In this document: in pieces, positions 32,085 to 40,844 of the stretch
Layout: each line of letters starts with the position of its first letter
How positions within the stretch are numbered: position 1 is the stretch's first letter
Origin: Ruminococcaceae bacterium UBA2854
GTDB lineage: Bacteria > Bacillota > Clostridia > Oscillospirales > Acutalibacteraceae
Length of the DNA: 64,000 bases
Direction: 5' to 3'
NCBI GenBank assembly: GCA_002350765.1
Contig: DEFK01000017.1
Location: 1 to 64,000 of the forward strand
Translations under genes and position numbers: made by a program
The notes under the pieces: model-generated
Database searches by the model: none
What the model was told of the DNA's origin: nothing
Seen by the model: only the letters and a program-made list of their open reading frames with translations

Positions 32085-33209
32085 ATGGCGTCTGATTATA
32101 ACTCTCCGACAAACCGTAATGAAGAAAATTCAGGAAAGCATATAATAACGAAATATCAGTGTATTGAAGCGCTGATTGAAAAATACAGCAACAGAAAAAA
32201 TTGTTTTTTAGCACTTGCAATTATTATTTCTTTTATACTGATACTTGTTCAGTTAACAGGAGCATCGTCGTTCGATCGAGCAGAGTTATTAATAACTTTA
32301 GTATTTTGTGTTGCTTTTTATGTATGCGGTTTTTTTAATTTATTTAAGTATAATAAAATAAAAAAGCTCAATTTTTACATAAGAACTGAGAATTGTATAA
32401 ACAAGTACAGTAAACCCGACAGAGGCTTAATACCCGGAGGGGAATATCTGGTTTTTTCCGACGGTACTAAGTATAAAGCTGACAGATTAGCAAACACAGT
32501 AAAACTAGCCCAAAATGAATACGGAAGAGCGTGTATAGGAAAAAAATACTATCTTATATGCAGCGGTAATGATAATATCCTTTTGGTATTGCCTTGTGAT
32601 GAATATGAATTTGAATCCGACGGCTTTGAGAAAAAAGGAGGAGTGCTGTATCCTTTAAAGGGTACCGTAAGAAAACAAACACAGGAACAGCGTCAAGCGC
32701 CGTCAGCGGAAAACTATTCCGTAAAAGAGAGCGACAATAAATCGTCCGATAAATACGATTTAAAAGATATAAAAAATGAGTTTCACCAAAAATCTTCCGA
32801 ACAGTATTTAAGTTATTCGGAGGAAGACAGAAGCAAGGTTGATAATTACAATAAATTAACAAAAGAAGCTAAAACAATGCACATTATTATTTCTGTTATA
32901 AGCGGAGTCAACCTGATTTATGGTTCGTTTATTTCCGCGATGGCTTGTGTGTCAAAAATTTCCTCCGTAGTTGCTTTGCTCTATCAAACCGTTTTATTTG
33001 TTTTTATGTGTTATTATTTTTGTAAGATTATGAGAGCAAAAAGACTTGCGTTAGACGCAATACCCTCTGATTATACTGAAAAATATTTCTTACGTAAGAA
33101 ACATAATAAATCAGTATTGTTTGTTTTCGTTTTAGTACTTGATTTTTTTGTTTATGTTTTCTGGCTCATATTATTAATCGGTGCGCTGATCGGTGCATTT
33201 GTTCGTTAA
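32085..33209 (+). CDS. Hypothetical multi-span membrane protein
   Basis: A protein of 374 residues starting after GGGAAAGGAGAATTAAAA. Transmembrane helices lie at about residues 42-62, 67-88, 265-290, 298-320 and 342-372. Between them is a cytoplasmic or external soluble part with SRP-like polar sequence and a low-complexity charged stretch (TQEQRQAPSAENYSVKESDN). There is no family I recognise. It is the first gene to the right of the mobile block and stands alone, with a strong terminator downstream. Confidence 0.65.
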   Translation: MASDYNSPTNRNEENSGKHIITKYQCIEALIEKYSNRKNCFLALAIIISFILILVQLTGASSFDRAELLITLVFCVAFYVCGFFNLFKYNKIKKLNFYIRTENCINKYSKPDRGLIPGGEYLVFSDGTKYKADRLANTVKLAQNEYGRACIGKKYYLICSGNDNILLVLPCDEYEFESDGFEKKGGVLYPLKGTVRKQTQEQRQAPSAENYSVKESDNKSSDKYDLKDIKNEFHQKSSEQYLSYSEEDRSKVDNYNKLTKEAKTMHIIISVISGVNLIYGSFISAMACVSKISSVVALLYQTVLFVFMCYYFCKIMRAKRLALDAIPSDYTEKYFLRKKHNKSVLFVFVLVLDFFVYVFWLILLIGALIGAFVR

Positions 33210-33330
33210 GATTATACAGGCTTTTAGGCTTAATGGAGATTGCTAAGAAAAATGAAAACTGAGATTTTATAGTTATATTAAATTATAAAAGAGTATGTTA
33301 GTTTAGCAAAAGAAAAGATATGAAACAAAA

Positions 33331-33361
33331 CCCCCGCGGTGATTGCGCCGCGGGGGTTCTT
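33331..33361. terminator. Terminator CCCCCGCGG/CCGCGGGGG
   Basis: A perfect 9-bp GC stem with loop TGATTGCG. AAAACC before and TTCTTGG after allow use on both strands. It lies between the convergent genes at 32085-33209 and 33449-34081. Confidence 0.8.
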
Positions 33362-33448
33362 GGACTTACTATATTATATTATTGATATTCTTGATTTTCA
33401 TACTGTAATAATACTTCCAATAATGGTTTTTATACCTTTTGGCATATT

Positions 33449-34081
33449 TTAATTTAAAAGTTTTTTGCCACTTGATGAAGTTTTATACGACATTTTTTTG
33501 CCGTTTTTCTTAATCTTCGCGCTCTTAATCTTCGAGGGGCTTTTTGTGGTGTCTGATTTAATTTTAAACTTCGCTTTAGCGCTTTTAGTCGCTTTTGTTC
33601 CTTTGATTTTATATAAAACTATTTCTCCTGTACGTCTAATGCTGGGGCCGCCGCCTGTTTCGCCTGTTTCATCGTAACAGAACAGGTATTTCTTTCCGTT
33701 CTTTTTAGCAACTCCAACAGCGGCAAAAGGACCGCCTGCGTCTACATACAAGGATTTGTTCTTTAAAATAGTTTTTGTTTTGCCGTTTTTTATAGTATAA
33801 ACGCTGCAAACAAGCTTGGGTACTGAGTAGCCGCTTATATTGACTTTAATAAAATATGTCAACACTAATTCTTTAACGCCGTTACCGTCAAAATCATATA
33901 AAAACCCACCGACATCAGTACAATCTATATAATACTCACCGCAATCATAACAGCTGTTAATAGCGTTTGAGATTTTGCCGCGATATTTCTGTGTATTGGT
34001 TGTTGCGTCAGCAGATACGCCCATCGTTAATACACTGCCGATTATCATTATAGATAGAAAAATAGAGATAAGCTTTTTCAT
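33449..34081 (-). CDS. Secreted hypothetical protein
   Basis: A protein of 210 residues with a clear Sec signal peptide (MKKLISIFLSIMIIGSVLTM, cleavage near VSA-DA). The mature part has a Cys-containing segment, then YDFDGNGVKELVLTYF, an FG-GAP/dockerin-like calcium loop often seen in clostridial secreted proteins, and a very Lys/Ser-rich C-terminus (TKSAKAKFKIKSDTTKSPSK). The ribosome site is AGGAGGGAAAATT. The function is unknown; it is probably cell-surface or extracellular. Confidence 0.7.
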   Translation of the reverse strand: MKKLISIFLSIMIIGSVLTMGVSADATTNTQKYRGKISNAINSCYDCGEYYIDCTDVGGFLYDFDGNGVKELVLTYFIKVNISGYSVPKLVCSVYTIKNGKTKTILKNKSLYVDAGGPFAAVGVAKKNGKKYLFCYDETGETGGGPSIRRTGEIVLYKIKGTKATKSAKAKFKIKSDTTKSPSKIKSAKIKKNGKKMSYKTSSSGKKLLN

Positions 34082-34209
34082 AATTTTCCCTCCTGATTTA
34101 TTTGTTTTATTTTAACATATATTTTGTGTTCAATCAATAGTAATGTAACGATAATCTTTTGGATTAATTATCCCTTATGTGGGGTTGGCTCACGTTTCCG
34201 AATACACGT

Positions 34210-34418
34210 CGATGTTCAGTTCCGGTGAGTTTATGATGATATGTATTAACTTAACGCTGATGATTGTGGAGCATATAGTGATTTTTGTTTTATTACTTAT
34301 CAGTATAGTTAAATCCGGCGAATTTTTCAGGGTGAAAAAAGAAAACCCCGAATTACTAGTTCCTCCGAAAGCTCCGCAATATAATCCGACGGATTACCCG
34401 AGATATCCGAAAGGATAA
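34210..34418 (+). CDS. Possible small membrane protein
   Basis: The frame reads MFSSGEFMMICINLTLMIVE then HIVIFVLLLISIVKSGEFFR, one long hydrophobic helix, and a polar Pro/Tyr-rich C-terminus (APQYNPTDYPRYPKG). The start is uncertain: no clear ribosome site precedes any candidate (an upstream GTG at 34179 is possible). It ends before a perfect terminator. The function is unknown. Confidence 0.4.
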
Positions 34419-34449
34419 AGTCAAAACATTTTAAATAAACTAAACGAAA

Positions 34450-34483
34450 AACAGCAGGTTGTGTGTTTCGCCAACCTGCTGTT
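34450..34483. terminator. Terminator AACAGCAGGTTG/CAACCTGCTGTT
   Basis: A perfect stem of 11-12 bp with loop TGTGTTTCGC, flanked by A- and T-rich tracts. It lies between convergent genes. Confidence 0.8.
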
Positions 34484-34521
34484 GAATTATTTAAAGATTC
34501 TTGCTATGTAAAACCGCAGTT

Positions 34522-34917
34522 TTATGTATTATTAAGCATATTTCGAAGCGCGGCGGTAAATTCCCTGTAATGCTTCGGGAAGTTATTGGAGCCGTCCGCG
34601 ACTATTTTACGCCCGTCGTTTACAACCGCCGTAAAGCGGAACATTACTCCGTCGAGCACATGGGGAGGGTTCTTGCCCGAAAAGCCGTTCCATTTAAGAA
34701 CGCCGCATTGGTTTAGAATATCCAGCATTTCGCTTTCGGAAACCGTTGCCCGCTTCTGGAGATTATACTTTTCTTCGCGGTTTTCGTAGCTTAGAAAGTA
34801 CAGCGACACTTCCGCCTTATCGCCGCTCAGAAGTATCTCGTATTGCTCGGTAACACGCATTCCGCTGAGTCTGAGCTTTATTTCGCTGAATGAGGTTATG
34901 GTTTCGCGCTTGAACAT
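34522..34917 (-). CDS. Hypothetical protein, 131 residues
   Basis: A soluble protein with an apparent beta-rich N-terminus (EQYEILLSGDKAEVSLYFLS) followed by ATVSESEMLDILNQCGVLKW and DGRKIVADGSNNFPKHYREF. The start follows GGGAGTAAGGAAA. No family is named here; similar small proteins of unknown function occur in ruminococci. It stands alone between a terminator and the rnf promoter. Confidence 0.6.
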   Translation of the reverse strand: MFKRETITSFSEIKLRLSGMRVTEQYEILLSGDKAEVSLYFLSYENREEKYNLQKRATVSESEMLDILNQCGVLKWNGFSGKNPPHVLDGVMFRFTAVVNDGRKIVADGSNNFPKHYREFTAALRNMLNNT

Positions 34918-35038
34918 TTTCCTTACTCCCTTGCGATTAATAGTACAATTTCAATTATATTATGCGGTATTATATGTGTCAATAGCTTTAATTTAATTAA
35001 AATGTAGCGAAAATATAAAAATTTCGCCCGTAAAACCA

Positions 35039-35067
35039 TTGGCTAAACGCGGATTTTATAGTATAAT
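35039..35067 (+). promoter_or_regulatory. Promoter of the rnf operon
   Basis: TTGGCT (35039) and TATAAT (35062) are exactly 17 bp apart. The rnfC ribosome site AAGGAGGT follows at 35093. Confidence 0.65.
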
Positions 35068-35104
35068 AACTATGTATGTGTAATTATTGTTCAAGGAGGT
35101 AAGT

Positions 35105-36418
35105 ATGAGATTAAAAACAGTTAAAGTACCTCATAAAAAGAATACCGCCGATTCTAAACCCGAGCGGCTTCCCGTACCAAAGGAAGTAGTTATACCTATG
35201 TCGATGCACATAGGCAGGCCCGCCAGGGTAGCGGTTAAGCGCGGCGATACGGTAAAGGTCGGTCAGGTTATCGGAGAAGCCGACGGCTATGTATCCGCGC
35301 CGATACACGCGAGCGTATCGGGTACGGTTAAGAAAATCGACGAGATAACTATGTCGGCAGGCGCTAAGGTTCAGGCAGTGGTTATTGAATCGGACGGAGA
35401 GCAAACGCTTTACGAGGAGATAAAACCTCCTGTTATAAGCGACTTTAAAAGCTTTACCGAAGCCGTAGGCAGAAGCGGTATAGTCGGCTTGGGAGGAGCG
35501 GGATTCCCGACCTTGGTTAAGCTCAATGTCACCGACCTTAATCTGGTTGACGCGGTCGTAATAAACGCCGCCGAGTGCGAGCCTTATATTACGTCCGATA
35601 CCCGTACAATGCTCGACAAGCCCGAGTACATATATAAAGGTATAGAAGCCATTAAAAAATATATGAACGTAAACCGTTTTATTATCGGTATCGAGGATAA
35701 TAAAAAGGAATGTATCTCGAAAATGGAGGCGTGCTTTAAGGGCGACTCCTCGGTAGAGGTAAAAGCCCTGCCCGCGTGTTATCCCCAGGGCGGAGAAAAG
35801 GTTCTCGTGTATAATACGATGGGAAAAATGGTTCCGAAGGGCGGACTTCCGCTCGACGTCGGCGCGGTGGTTATAAATGTAACGACGCTTGCGTTTATCG
35901 GCGAGTATCTCGAAACGGGAATACCGCTTATTGAAAGATGCGTTACCGTGGACGGCTCGGCGGTTAAGGAGCCTAAGAACGTTATCGCGCCTATCGGAAC
36001 TCCCTTAAAGGAGTTGTTCGAGTTCGCGGGCGGATTTAAGAGCGAGCCTAAAAAGGCGCTTTACGGCGGCCCGATGATGGGAATAGCCGTTCCCGATTTA
36101 GACGCGCCCGTTCTTAAAATGACCAACGCCGCGATTGCTATGGACGAAAATGAAGCGGCTCCGCCTAAGACCACGGCGTGTATAAACTGCGGAAGATGTC
36201 TTAATCATTGTCCGCTGAAGCTCGACCCGAGAGCGATAGCGAGAGCATACACGCTGAATTCGGGAGAAGACCTTGAAAAGCTATGCGTAGATTTATGTAT
36301 GGAATGCGGCTGCTGTTCGTATGTATGTCCCGCTAAACGCCCGCTTGTACAGACGAACAAGCTCGCGAAAATCGTTTTACGAAATTATTTATCGAAAAAA
36401 GAGGAGGAGAAAAAATGA
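35105..36418 (+). CDS. rnfC: Rnf complex subunit C (NADH- and FMN-binding)
   Basis: A protein of 437 residues from the ATG after CAAGGAGGTAAGT. It has the RnfC N-terminal barrel (HIGRPARVAVKRGDTVKVGQ), the flavin/NADH region GLGGAGFPTLVKL and INAAECEPYITSD, an SLBB-like GGPMMG segment, and two [4Fe-4S] motifs near the C-terminus (CINCGRCLNHCP and CMECGCCSYVCP). It passes electrons between NAD(H) and the rest of the complex. It is the first gene of six with overlapping or near-overlapping stops and starts. Confidence 0.95.
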   Translation: MRLKTVKVPHKKNTADSKPERLPVPKEVVIPMSMHIGRPARVAVKRGDTVKVGQVIGEADGYVSAPIHASVSGTVKKIDEITMSAGAKVQAVVIESDGEQTLYEEIKPPVISDFKSFTEAVGRSGIVGLGGAGFPTLVKLNVTDLNLVDAVVINAAECEPYITSDTRTMLDKPEYIYKGIEAIKKYMNVNRFIIGIEDNKKECISKMEACFKGDSSVEVKALPACYPQGGEKVLVYNTMGKMVPKGGLPLDVGAVVINVTTLAFIGEYLETGIPLIERCVTVDGSAVKEPKNVIAPIGTPLKELFEFAGGFKSEPKKALYGGPMMGIAVPDLDAPVLKMTNAAIAMDENEAAPPKTTACINCGRCLNHCPLKLDPRAIARAYTLNSGEDLEKLCVDLCMECGCCSYVCPAKRPLVQTNKLAKIVLRNYLSKKEEEKK

Positions 36419-37335
36419 ATAAGCTGATCTCCTCGATTTCTCCCCATTTTTCAAGCAGTATCACGACTACGAAAATTATGCTCGACGTTATTATAGCGCT
36501 TATTCCCGCGGCGATAGCTTCGGTCGTAATCTTCGGAATAAGAAGCCTGCTTGTTATCGGCGTATGCGTGGCTGTATGTATATTCTCGGAATGGGGATTT
36601 GAGAAAATCTGTAAGAAAGAGAATACGATTTCCGACCTTTCGGCGGTTGTAACGGGTATGATTTTAGCGTTTAATTTACCCGTAACTATTCCGCTCTGGC
36701 AGGCGGCTTTCGGTTCGTTAGTCGCTATTGTCGTTGTAAAACAGCTCTTCGGCGGTATAGGTCAGAACTTCGCCAATCCCGCTATAACCGCTCGTATTAT
36801 TATGATGACGGCGTTTTCGGGAACGATGACGAACTGGGTAATTCCCGACGCGTCCTCAAGCGCGACTCCGCTCGCCCTTATGGCGAAAGGACAGACTCAG
36901 GCTTTGCCGTCGTACCTTAATATGTTTCTCGGAATGAGAGGCGGTTGTCTCGGCGAAACCTGTATCTTAGCGCTTTTAATCGGCGGAATATATCTTCTCG
37001 TTAAGAGAGTTATAAGCTGGCACACTCCCGTAGCGTTCATCGGCACTGTGGCTTTGATGTCGTTTATCTGCGGTAAAGACGTGCTGTATCAGCTTATGGC
37101 GGGCGGACTTATTCTCGGCGCTCTGTTTATGGCGACCGACTATTCCTCAACGCCCGCTACAAAATCAGGCAAATTAATCTTCGGTATCGGCTGCGGACTT
37201 ATTACCGTGCTTATACGTTTCTGGGGTAACTTCCCCGAGGGCGTCAGCTTCTCGATACTGATTATGAATATTTTAACTCCGTATATTGAAAAACTTACGC
37301 GCTCAAAGCCCCTCGTCGGAGGTGATAAGGTATGA
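36415..37335 (+). CDS. rnfD: Rnf complex subunit D (membrane, covalent FMN)
   Basis: A protein of 306 residues with eight or more hydrophobic segments. SSSATPLALMAKG contains the Thr expected to carry covalently linked FMN. It starts 4 bp before the rnfC stop. With RnfG it forms the flavin path across the membrane, coupled to Na+ or H+ pumping. Confidence 0.95.
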   Translation: MNKLISSISPHFSSSITTTKIMLDVIIALIPAAIASVVIFGIRSLLVIGVCVAVCIFSEWGFEKICKKENTISDLSAVVTGMILAFNLPVTIPLWQAAFGSLVAIVVVKQLFGGIGQNFANPAITARIIMMTAFSGTMTNWVIPDASSSATPLALMAKGQTQALPSYLNMFLGMRGGCLGETCILALLIGGIYLLVKRVISWHTPVAFIGTVALMSFICGKDVLYQLMAGGLILGALFMATDYSSTPATKSGKLIFGIGCGLITVLIRFWGNFPEGVSFSILIMNILTPYIEKLTRSKPLVGGDKV

Positions 37336-37856
37336 AGAACGATATTATAAAGCCTGTAGCGGTGCTCGTTTGTATATGCCTTTTCGTAACGGCGGCGCTC
37401 GCGTATACCAATTCGGTAACGGCTCCGATTATTAAAGCGGCTGACGAGAAAGCCGCCGCCGAGGCGAGAGCGGAGGTGCTCTCCGAGGCGGATACATTTA
37501 AGCTGTTGAATGTTAAAAACCTCCCCGAATGTGTAACCGAGGTTTATAAAGCCGAAAACGGCGCGGGCTATGTATTTATGCTCACCGTTAAGGGTTACGG
37601 CGGAGATATGAACTTGATCTGCGGAATAAAATCCGACGGAACGATTGAACAGAGTAAAACGCTATCCCATTCCGAAACGAGCGGACTCGGCTCAAAAACA
37701 GCCGAAAATCCGTACAGAAAACAGTATTCGGGAAAAAGCGAGAAAACCTTGAATGAGGTTGACGCGATTTCGGGAGCGACGATTTCCTCGACAGCGTATA
37801 AGAAAGCGATAACCGACGCGTTTAAGGCGTACGATATAGTAAAGGGGGCGGAGTAA
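37332..37856 (+). CDS. rnfG: Rnf complex subunit G (covalent FMN)
   Basis: A protein of 174 residues with one N-terminal membrane helix and an FMN-binding domain ending in DAISGATISSTAYKKAI, where the S-G-A-T Thr is the FMN attachment site. It overlaps rnfD by 4 bp. It is on the outer face of the membrane. Confidence 0.95.
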   Translation: MKNDIIKPVAVLVCICLFVTAALAYTNSVTAPIIKAADEKAAAEARAEVLSEADTFKLLNVKNLPECVTEVYKAENGAGYVFMLTVKGYGGDMNLICGIKSDGTIEQSKTLSHSETSGLGSKTAENPYRKQYSGKSEKTLNEVDAISGATISSTAYKKAITDAFKAYDIVKGAE

Positions 37857-38533
37857 TGACTACACTACAGAATTTTTCCAAGGGCATTATAAAAGAAAAC
37901 CCTGTGCTTGTACTGGTTTTGGGAACCTGTCCGACGCTCGCTACCTCGACTAACGTTATGAGCGCTTTGGGAATGGGCGCGGCGACTACAGCCGTATTGC
38001 TCTGTTCAAATATCGTTATCTCGGCGCTCAGAAAGGTTATACCCGATAAGGTAAGAATACCCTGCTTTATCGTTTTGATCGCGGGATTCGTTACAATGGT
38101 GCAGATGCTCGTTAAGGCGTTCGCGCCCGCGCTTGACCAGGCGCTCGGAATATATCTCCCGCTTATCGTAGTTAACTGTATTATCTTAGGCAGAGCCGAG
38201 ATGTTCGCCCAGAAGAATAAGGTTTTCGATTCGGCTATAGACGGACTGGGTATGGGCGTTGGCTTTACCCTGACGCTCGTGCTTATGGGTACGATAAGGG
38301 AAGTTTTCGGAAGCGGTACGTGGCTTGGGTTCCCGATACCCGTACTCGCCGACAACAATATCTCGATTATGACAATGGCTCCCGGAGGATTCTTTGTATT
38401 CGGACTTTTAATCGCGCTTGTTAATAAGCTTAGCGGCGATAAACCGAAGAAGAAGGAATTCGGCTGCGCGGGATGTCCTTCCGCCGAGATATGCGGAAAG
38501 CTGAATAAAGAGGAGGTAAAGGCTGATGACTAA
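37856..38533 (+). CDS. rnfE: Rnf complex subunit E
   Basis: A protein of 225 residues with six transmembrane segments. The conserved Cys-containing half-helices GTCPTLATSTNV and VNCIILGRAEMFA, which in Rnf/Nqr hold an intramembrane iron site with RnfA, are present. The C-terminal tail FGCAGCPSAEICGK has extra Cys. It shares its first base with the rnfG stop. Confidence 0.95.
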   Translation: MTTLQNFSKGIIKENPVLVLVLGTCPTLATSTNVMSALGMGAATTAVLLCSNIVISALRKVIPDKVRIPCFIVLIAGFVTMVQMLVKAFAPALDQALGIYLPLIVVNCIILGRAEMFAQKNKVFDSAIDGLGMGVGFTLTLVLMGTIREVFGSGTWLGFPIPVLADNNISIMTMAPGGFFVFGLLIALVNKLSGDKPKKKEFGCAGCPSAEICGKLNKEEVKADD

Positions 38534-39116
38534 GCTCGTTATTATCCTCCTTTCGGCGGTATTTATAAATAACTATATACTGACAAGATTCTTAGGAATA
38601 TGTCCGTTTTTAGGCGTTAGTAAAAAGCTCAACTCCGCAACGGGAATGAGCCTTGCGGTAATCTTCGTTATGCTTATAGCGACAGCCGTTACCTGGCCGA
38701 TACAGATGTTCCTGCTTACGCCGAATAATTTAGGCTTTTTACAGACGATTGTATTTATCCTCGTTATAGCGGCGCTGGTACAGCTCGTAGAGATAACTCT
38801 GAAAAGGTATGTGCCCGCGCTCCATAAATCGCTCGGAGTATATCTCCCGCTTATTACTACGAACTGCGCTATTTTAGGCGTTACTATTCTTAATATTGAC
38901 GAGGGTTATACCTTCGCTGAGTCAATGGTAAATTCTCTGGGTTCGGGACTCGGCTTTATGCTCGCTATGGTTATGTTCTCGGGAGTAAGAAGTAAGCTCG
39001 AGGGCGCCGATATTCCGAAATCGTTTAAGGGATTACCGATAACTTTAGTCGCGGCTTCCATTACCTCGCTGTCCTTTATGGGCTTCGGCGGAGTAATTGA
39101 GAACCTGTTTAAATAG
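38526..39116 (+). CDS. rnfA: Rnf complex subunit A
   Basis: A protein of 196 residues with six helices, homologous to RnfE. LGICPFLGVSKK and TNCAILGVTILN carry the matching Cys. It overlaps rnfE by 8 bp. It is paired with RnfE in inverted topology in the ion-translocating core. Confidence 0.95.
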   Translation: MTKLVIILLSAVFINNYILTRFLGICPFLGVSKKLNSATGMSLAVIFVMLIATAVTWPIQMFLLTPNNLGFLQTIVFILVIAALVQLVEITLKRYVPALHKSLGVYLPLITTNCAILGVTILNIDEGYTFAESMVNSLGSGLGFMLAMVMFSGVRSKLEGADIPKSFKGLPITLVAASITSLSFMGFGGVIENLFK

Positions 39117-39127
39117 GAGGGATAGGT

Positions 39128-39925
39128 ATGAATGAAATTCTTATTGCCGTTATCCCCGTTGTGATAATCGGACTTGTGTGCGCCGTTGTGCTCGTTATCG
39201 CCTCTAAGGTTATGGCGGTTAAGGAGGACGAAAGACTTCCCAAGGTAAGGGAGTGCCTCCCGGGAGCTAACTGCGGAGCGTGCGGATTCGCGGGCTGTGA
39301 CGGTTACGCGAAGGCGCTTGTTGAGAACGAAAATACGCCGACTAACCTCTGTATCCCCGGAGCGGACGCTGTATCGAAACAGCTAAGTGAAATTCTCGGC
39401 GTTGAGTTCGAGGACGTAGAGGAGCAGGTCGCGGTTGTACACTGCTCGGGTGATTGCAATAACACCGAGGACAGTGTTGACTACCACGGTATAGAGAGCT
39501 GTTCGGCGGCGAAGCTGATTTTCGGCGGAAAGGGTAAATGCTCCTACGGCTGTCTTGGCTTAGGCGATTGTAAAAACGCCTGTCCCAACGACGCGATTGT
39601 AATCGAGAACGGTATAGCTCAGATTTGTAAGCCCGACTGTATAGGCTGCGGAATCTGCGTAAAAACCTGCCCGAACGGTATTATCTCGCTTATGCCCGCT
39701 ATAAAGCATACGGCGGTGCTGTGCAGCAATAAGGATAAGGGCGCTGTTACGAGAAAGGTATGTAAGAGCGGCTGTATCGGCTGTAGAAAGTGCGAGAAGG
39801 TTTGTCCGAACGAAGCGATTAAGGTTATAAATAACGTAGCGGTTATTGACTACGAAAAATGTACCGACTGCGGAACCTGCGCGGAAAATTGTACGACGAG
39901 TTGTATCGTATCAGTTAAAATTTAA
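39128..39925 (+). CDS. rnfB: Rnf complex subunit B (ferredoxin-type)
   Basis: A protein of 265 residues. An N-terminal membrane helix is followed by the CLPGANCGACGFAGCDGYA cluster and three further ferredoxin-like regions (CLGLGDCKNACP, CIGCGICVKTCP, CIGCRKCEKVCP and CTDCGTCAENC). It takes electrons from reduced ferredoxin. It is last in the operon, 12 bp after rnfA, with a terminator behind it. Confidence 0.95.
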   Translation: MNEILIAVIPVVIIGLVCAVVLVIASKVMAVKEDERLPKVRECLPGANCGACGFAGCDGYAKALVENENTPTNLCIPGADAVSKQLSEILGVEFEDVEEQVAVVHCSGDCNNTEDSVDYHGIESCSAAKLIFGGKGKCSYGCLGLGDCKNACPNDAIVIENGIAQICKPDCIGCGICVKTCPNGIISLMPAIKHTAVLCSNKDKGAVTRKVCKSGCIGCRKCEKVCPNEAIKVINNVAVIDYEKCTDCGTCAENCTTSCIVSVKI

Positions 39926-39941
39926 AAGATAAAAGTTATTG

Positions 39942-39981
39942 TCGGGAAAACGGCTGAACGCTGTTTTCCCGATTGTTTTAT
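39942..39981 (+). terminator. Terminator of the rnf operon
   Basis: GTCGGGAAAACGGC... and ...GCTGTTTTCCCGAT form a long stem around TGAA and are followed by TGTTTTATTT. Confidence 0.8.
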
Positions 39982-39983
39982 TT

Positions 39984-40190
39984 AGGAGAAAGGGCTAAGG
40001 GGAAAGGGGTAAGTGTATGTCGAGAAGAAAGGACGGTATAATTATAAACAACGGATACCCGACAATATTTGTATTTCGCTTGCGCGAAGCGCATATTAAT
40101 TTGCTCGGGAACAAAATGTCGTTTTTAAAACTATTCTATCTGCTCGACATTCCCTAACCCCTAACCCCTGAATCCTTACCCCTAAACAAA
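39984..40190. repeat. Low-complexity GGGGTAAGG/CCTAACCCC element, first copy
   Basis: It begins with AGGGCTAAGGGGAAAGGGG and TATGTCGAG and ends with CTCGACAT and CCTAACCCCTAACCCCTGA, so the ends are imperfect inverted repeats around about 140 bp of unrelated AT-rich sequence. A similar stretch lies at 62838-62934. No coding is seen. Confidence 0.55.
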
Positions 40191-40196
40191 AAACAC

Positions 40197-40225
40197 TTGA
40201 CAAAAGCTTAACAATGTCATATAAT
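40197..40225 (+). promoter_or_regulatory. Promoter of the feo operon (TTGACA, 17 bp, TATAAT)
   Basis: Both boxes match the sigma-A consensus exactly, with 17-bp spacing. A metal-repressor-like palindrome covers the transcription start just downstream. Confidence 0.85.
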
Positions 40226-40233
40226 AGTAGTGA

Positions 40234-40286
40234 AGTTAGTAAGGGCTAACTTTTAATTTGAGGATTTTTGGTTAGTTAAAGCTAAC
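40234..40286 (+). promoter_or_regulatory. Two DtxR-family-like boxes before feoA
   Basis: AGTTAGTAAGGGCTAACTT (40234-40252) and GTTAGTTAAAGCTAAC (40271-40286) are palindromes of the TTAG-N-CTAA kind bound by iron- or manganese-sensing DtxR/IdeR/MntR regulators. A third, TTAGTTATGTCTAA, lies at 40808-40821 before feoB. Iron repression of feo is expected; which regulator binds is inferred. Confidence 0.7.
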
Positions 40287-40300
40287 ATTCAGAGGAGAGT

Positions 40301-40519
40301 ATGGGTATGATGCCTCTTACACTTGCTAATGTAAACGAAACAAATATTATAAAAAAAGTCGGCGGATTGCCCGAAACAAAAAAGCATCTCGAAAACCTCG
40401 GCTTTGTCGTAGGCGCGGATGTTACGGTGGTATCGGCAATCGGCGGAAATGTTATTGTTAATATTAAAAATTCAAGAGTCGCCATTAGTAAAGAGATGGC
40501 GATGAAAATTATGGTATAG
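40301..40519 (+). CDS. feoA: FeoA-domain protein, first copy
   Basis: A protein of 72 residues with the SH3-like FeoA fold: PLTLANVNETNIIKKVGGLP, LENLGFVVGADVTVVS and VIVNIKNSRVAISKEMAMKI. FeoA supports FeoB-mediated ferrous iron uptake. The ribosome site is AGAGGAGAGT. A second feoA follows after 14 bp. Confidence 0.92.
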   Translation: MGMMPLTLANVNETNIIKKVGGLPETKKHLENLGFVVGADVTVVSAIGGNVIVNIKNSRVAISKEMAMKIMV

Positions 40520-40533
40520 GGGAGGATAGAGCT

Positions 40534-40755
40534 ATGAAAACTTTAAAAGACGCGAAAATCGGCGAAACCGTAAAGGTTGTTAAGCTGAACGGCGCGGGCG
40601 CGGTTAAACGCAGAATTATGGATATGGGTATTACCAAGGGCGTTGAAATCAGCGTAAGAAAGGTTGCTCCTTTAGGCGACCCTGTAGAAATTACCGTGCG
40701 CGGTTACGAGCTTTCGCTTAGAAAAGCCGACGCGGAAATGATTGAGGTTGAGTAA
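40534..40755 (+). CDS. feoA: FeoA-domain protein, second copy
   Basis: A protein of 73 residues: KTLKDAKIGETVKVVKLNGA, VKRRIMDMGITKGVEI, VEITVRGYELSLRKADAEMI. It is closer to the standard FeoA consensus (R-R-x-M-D-M-G-x-x-x-G) than the first copy. Tandem FeoA proteins before FeoB are common in clostridia. Confidence 0.93.
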   Translation: MKTLKDAKIGETVKVVKLNGAGAVKRRIMDMGITKGVEISVRKVAPLGDPVEITVRGYELSLRKADAEMIEVE

Positions 40756-40844
40756 GTAATATAAAGAATAAGCGCGATTTTCCGCGCTATATCTTTTGAT
40801 TAGTCGATTAGTTATGTCTAACTTAAAGGAGAAAGGAACTTTTT

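Noticed and set aside
32085..33209. Membrane protein as part of the mobile block
   Set aside because: It lies to the right of the 118-bp repeat and tRNA-type terminator, so it is more likely host DNA, though not proven.
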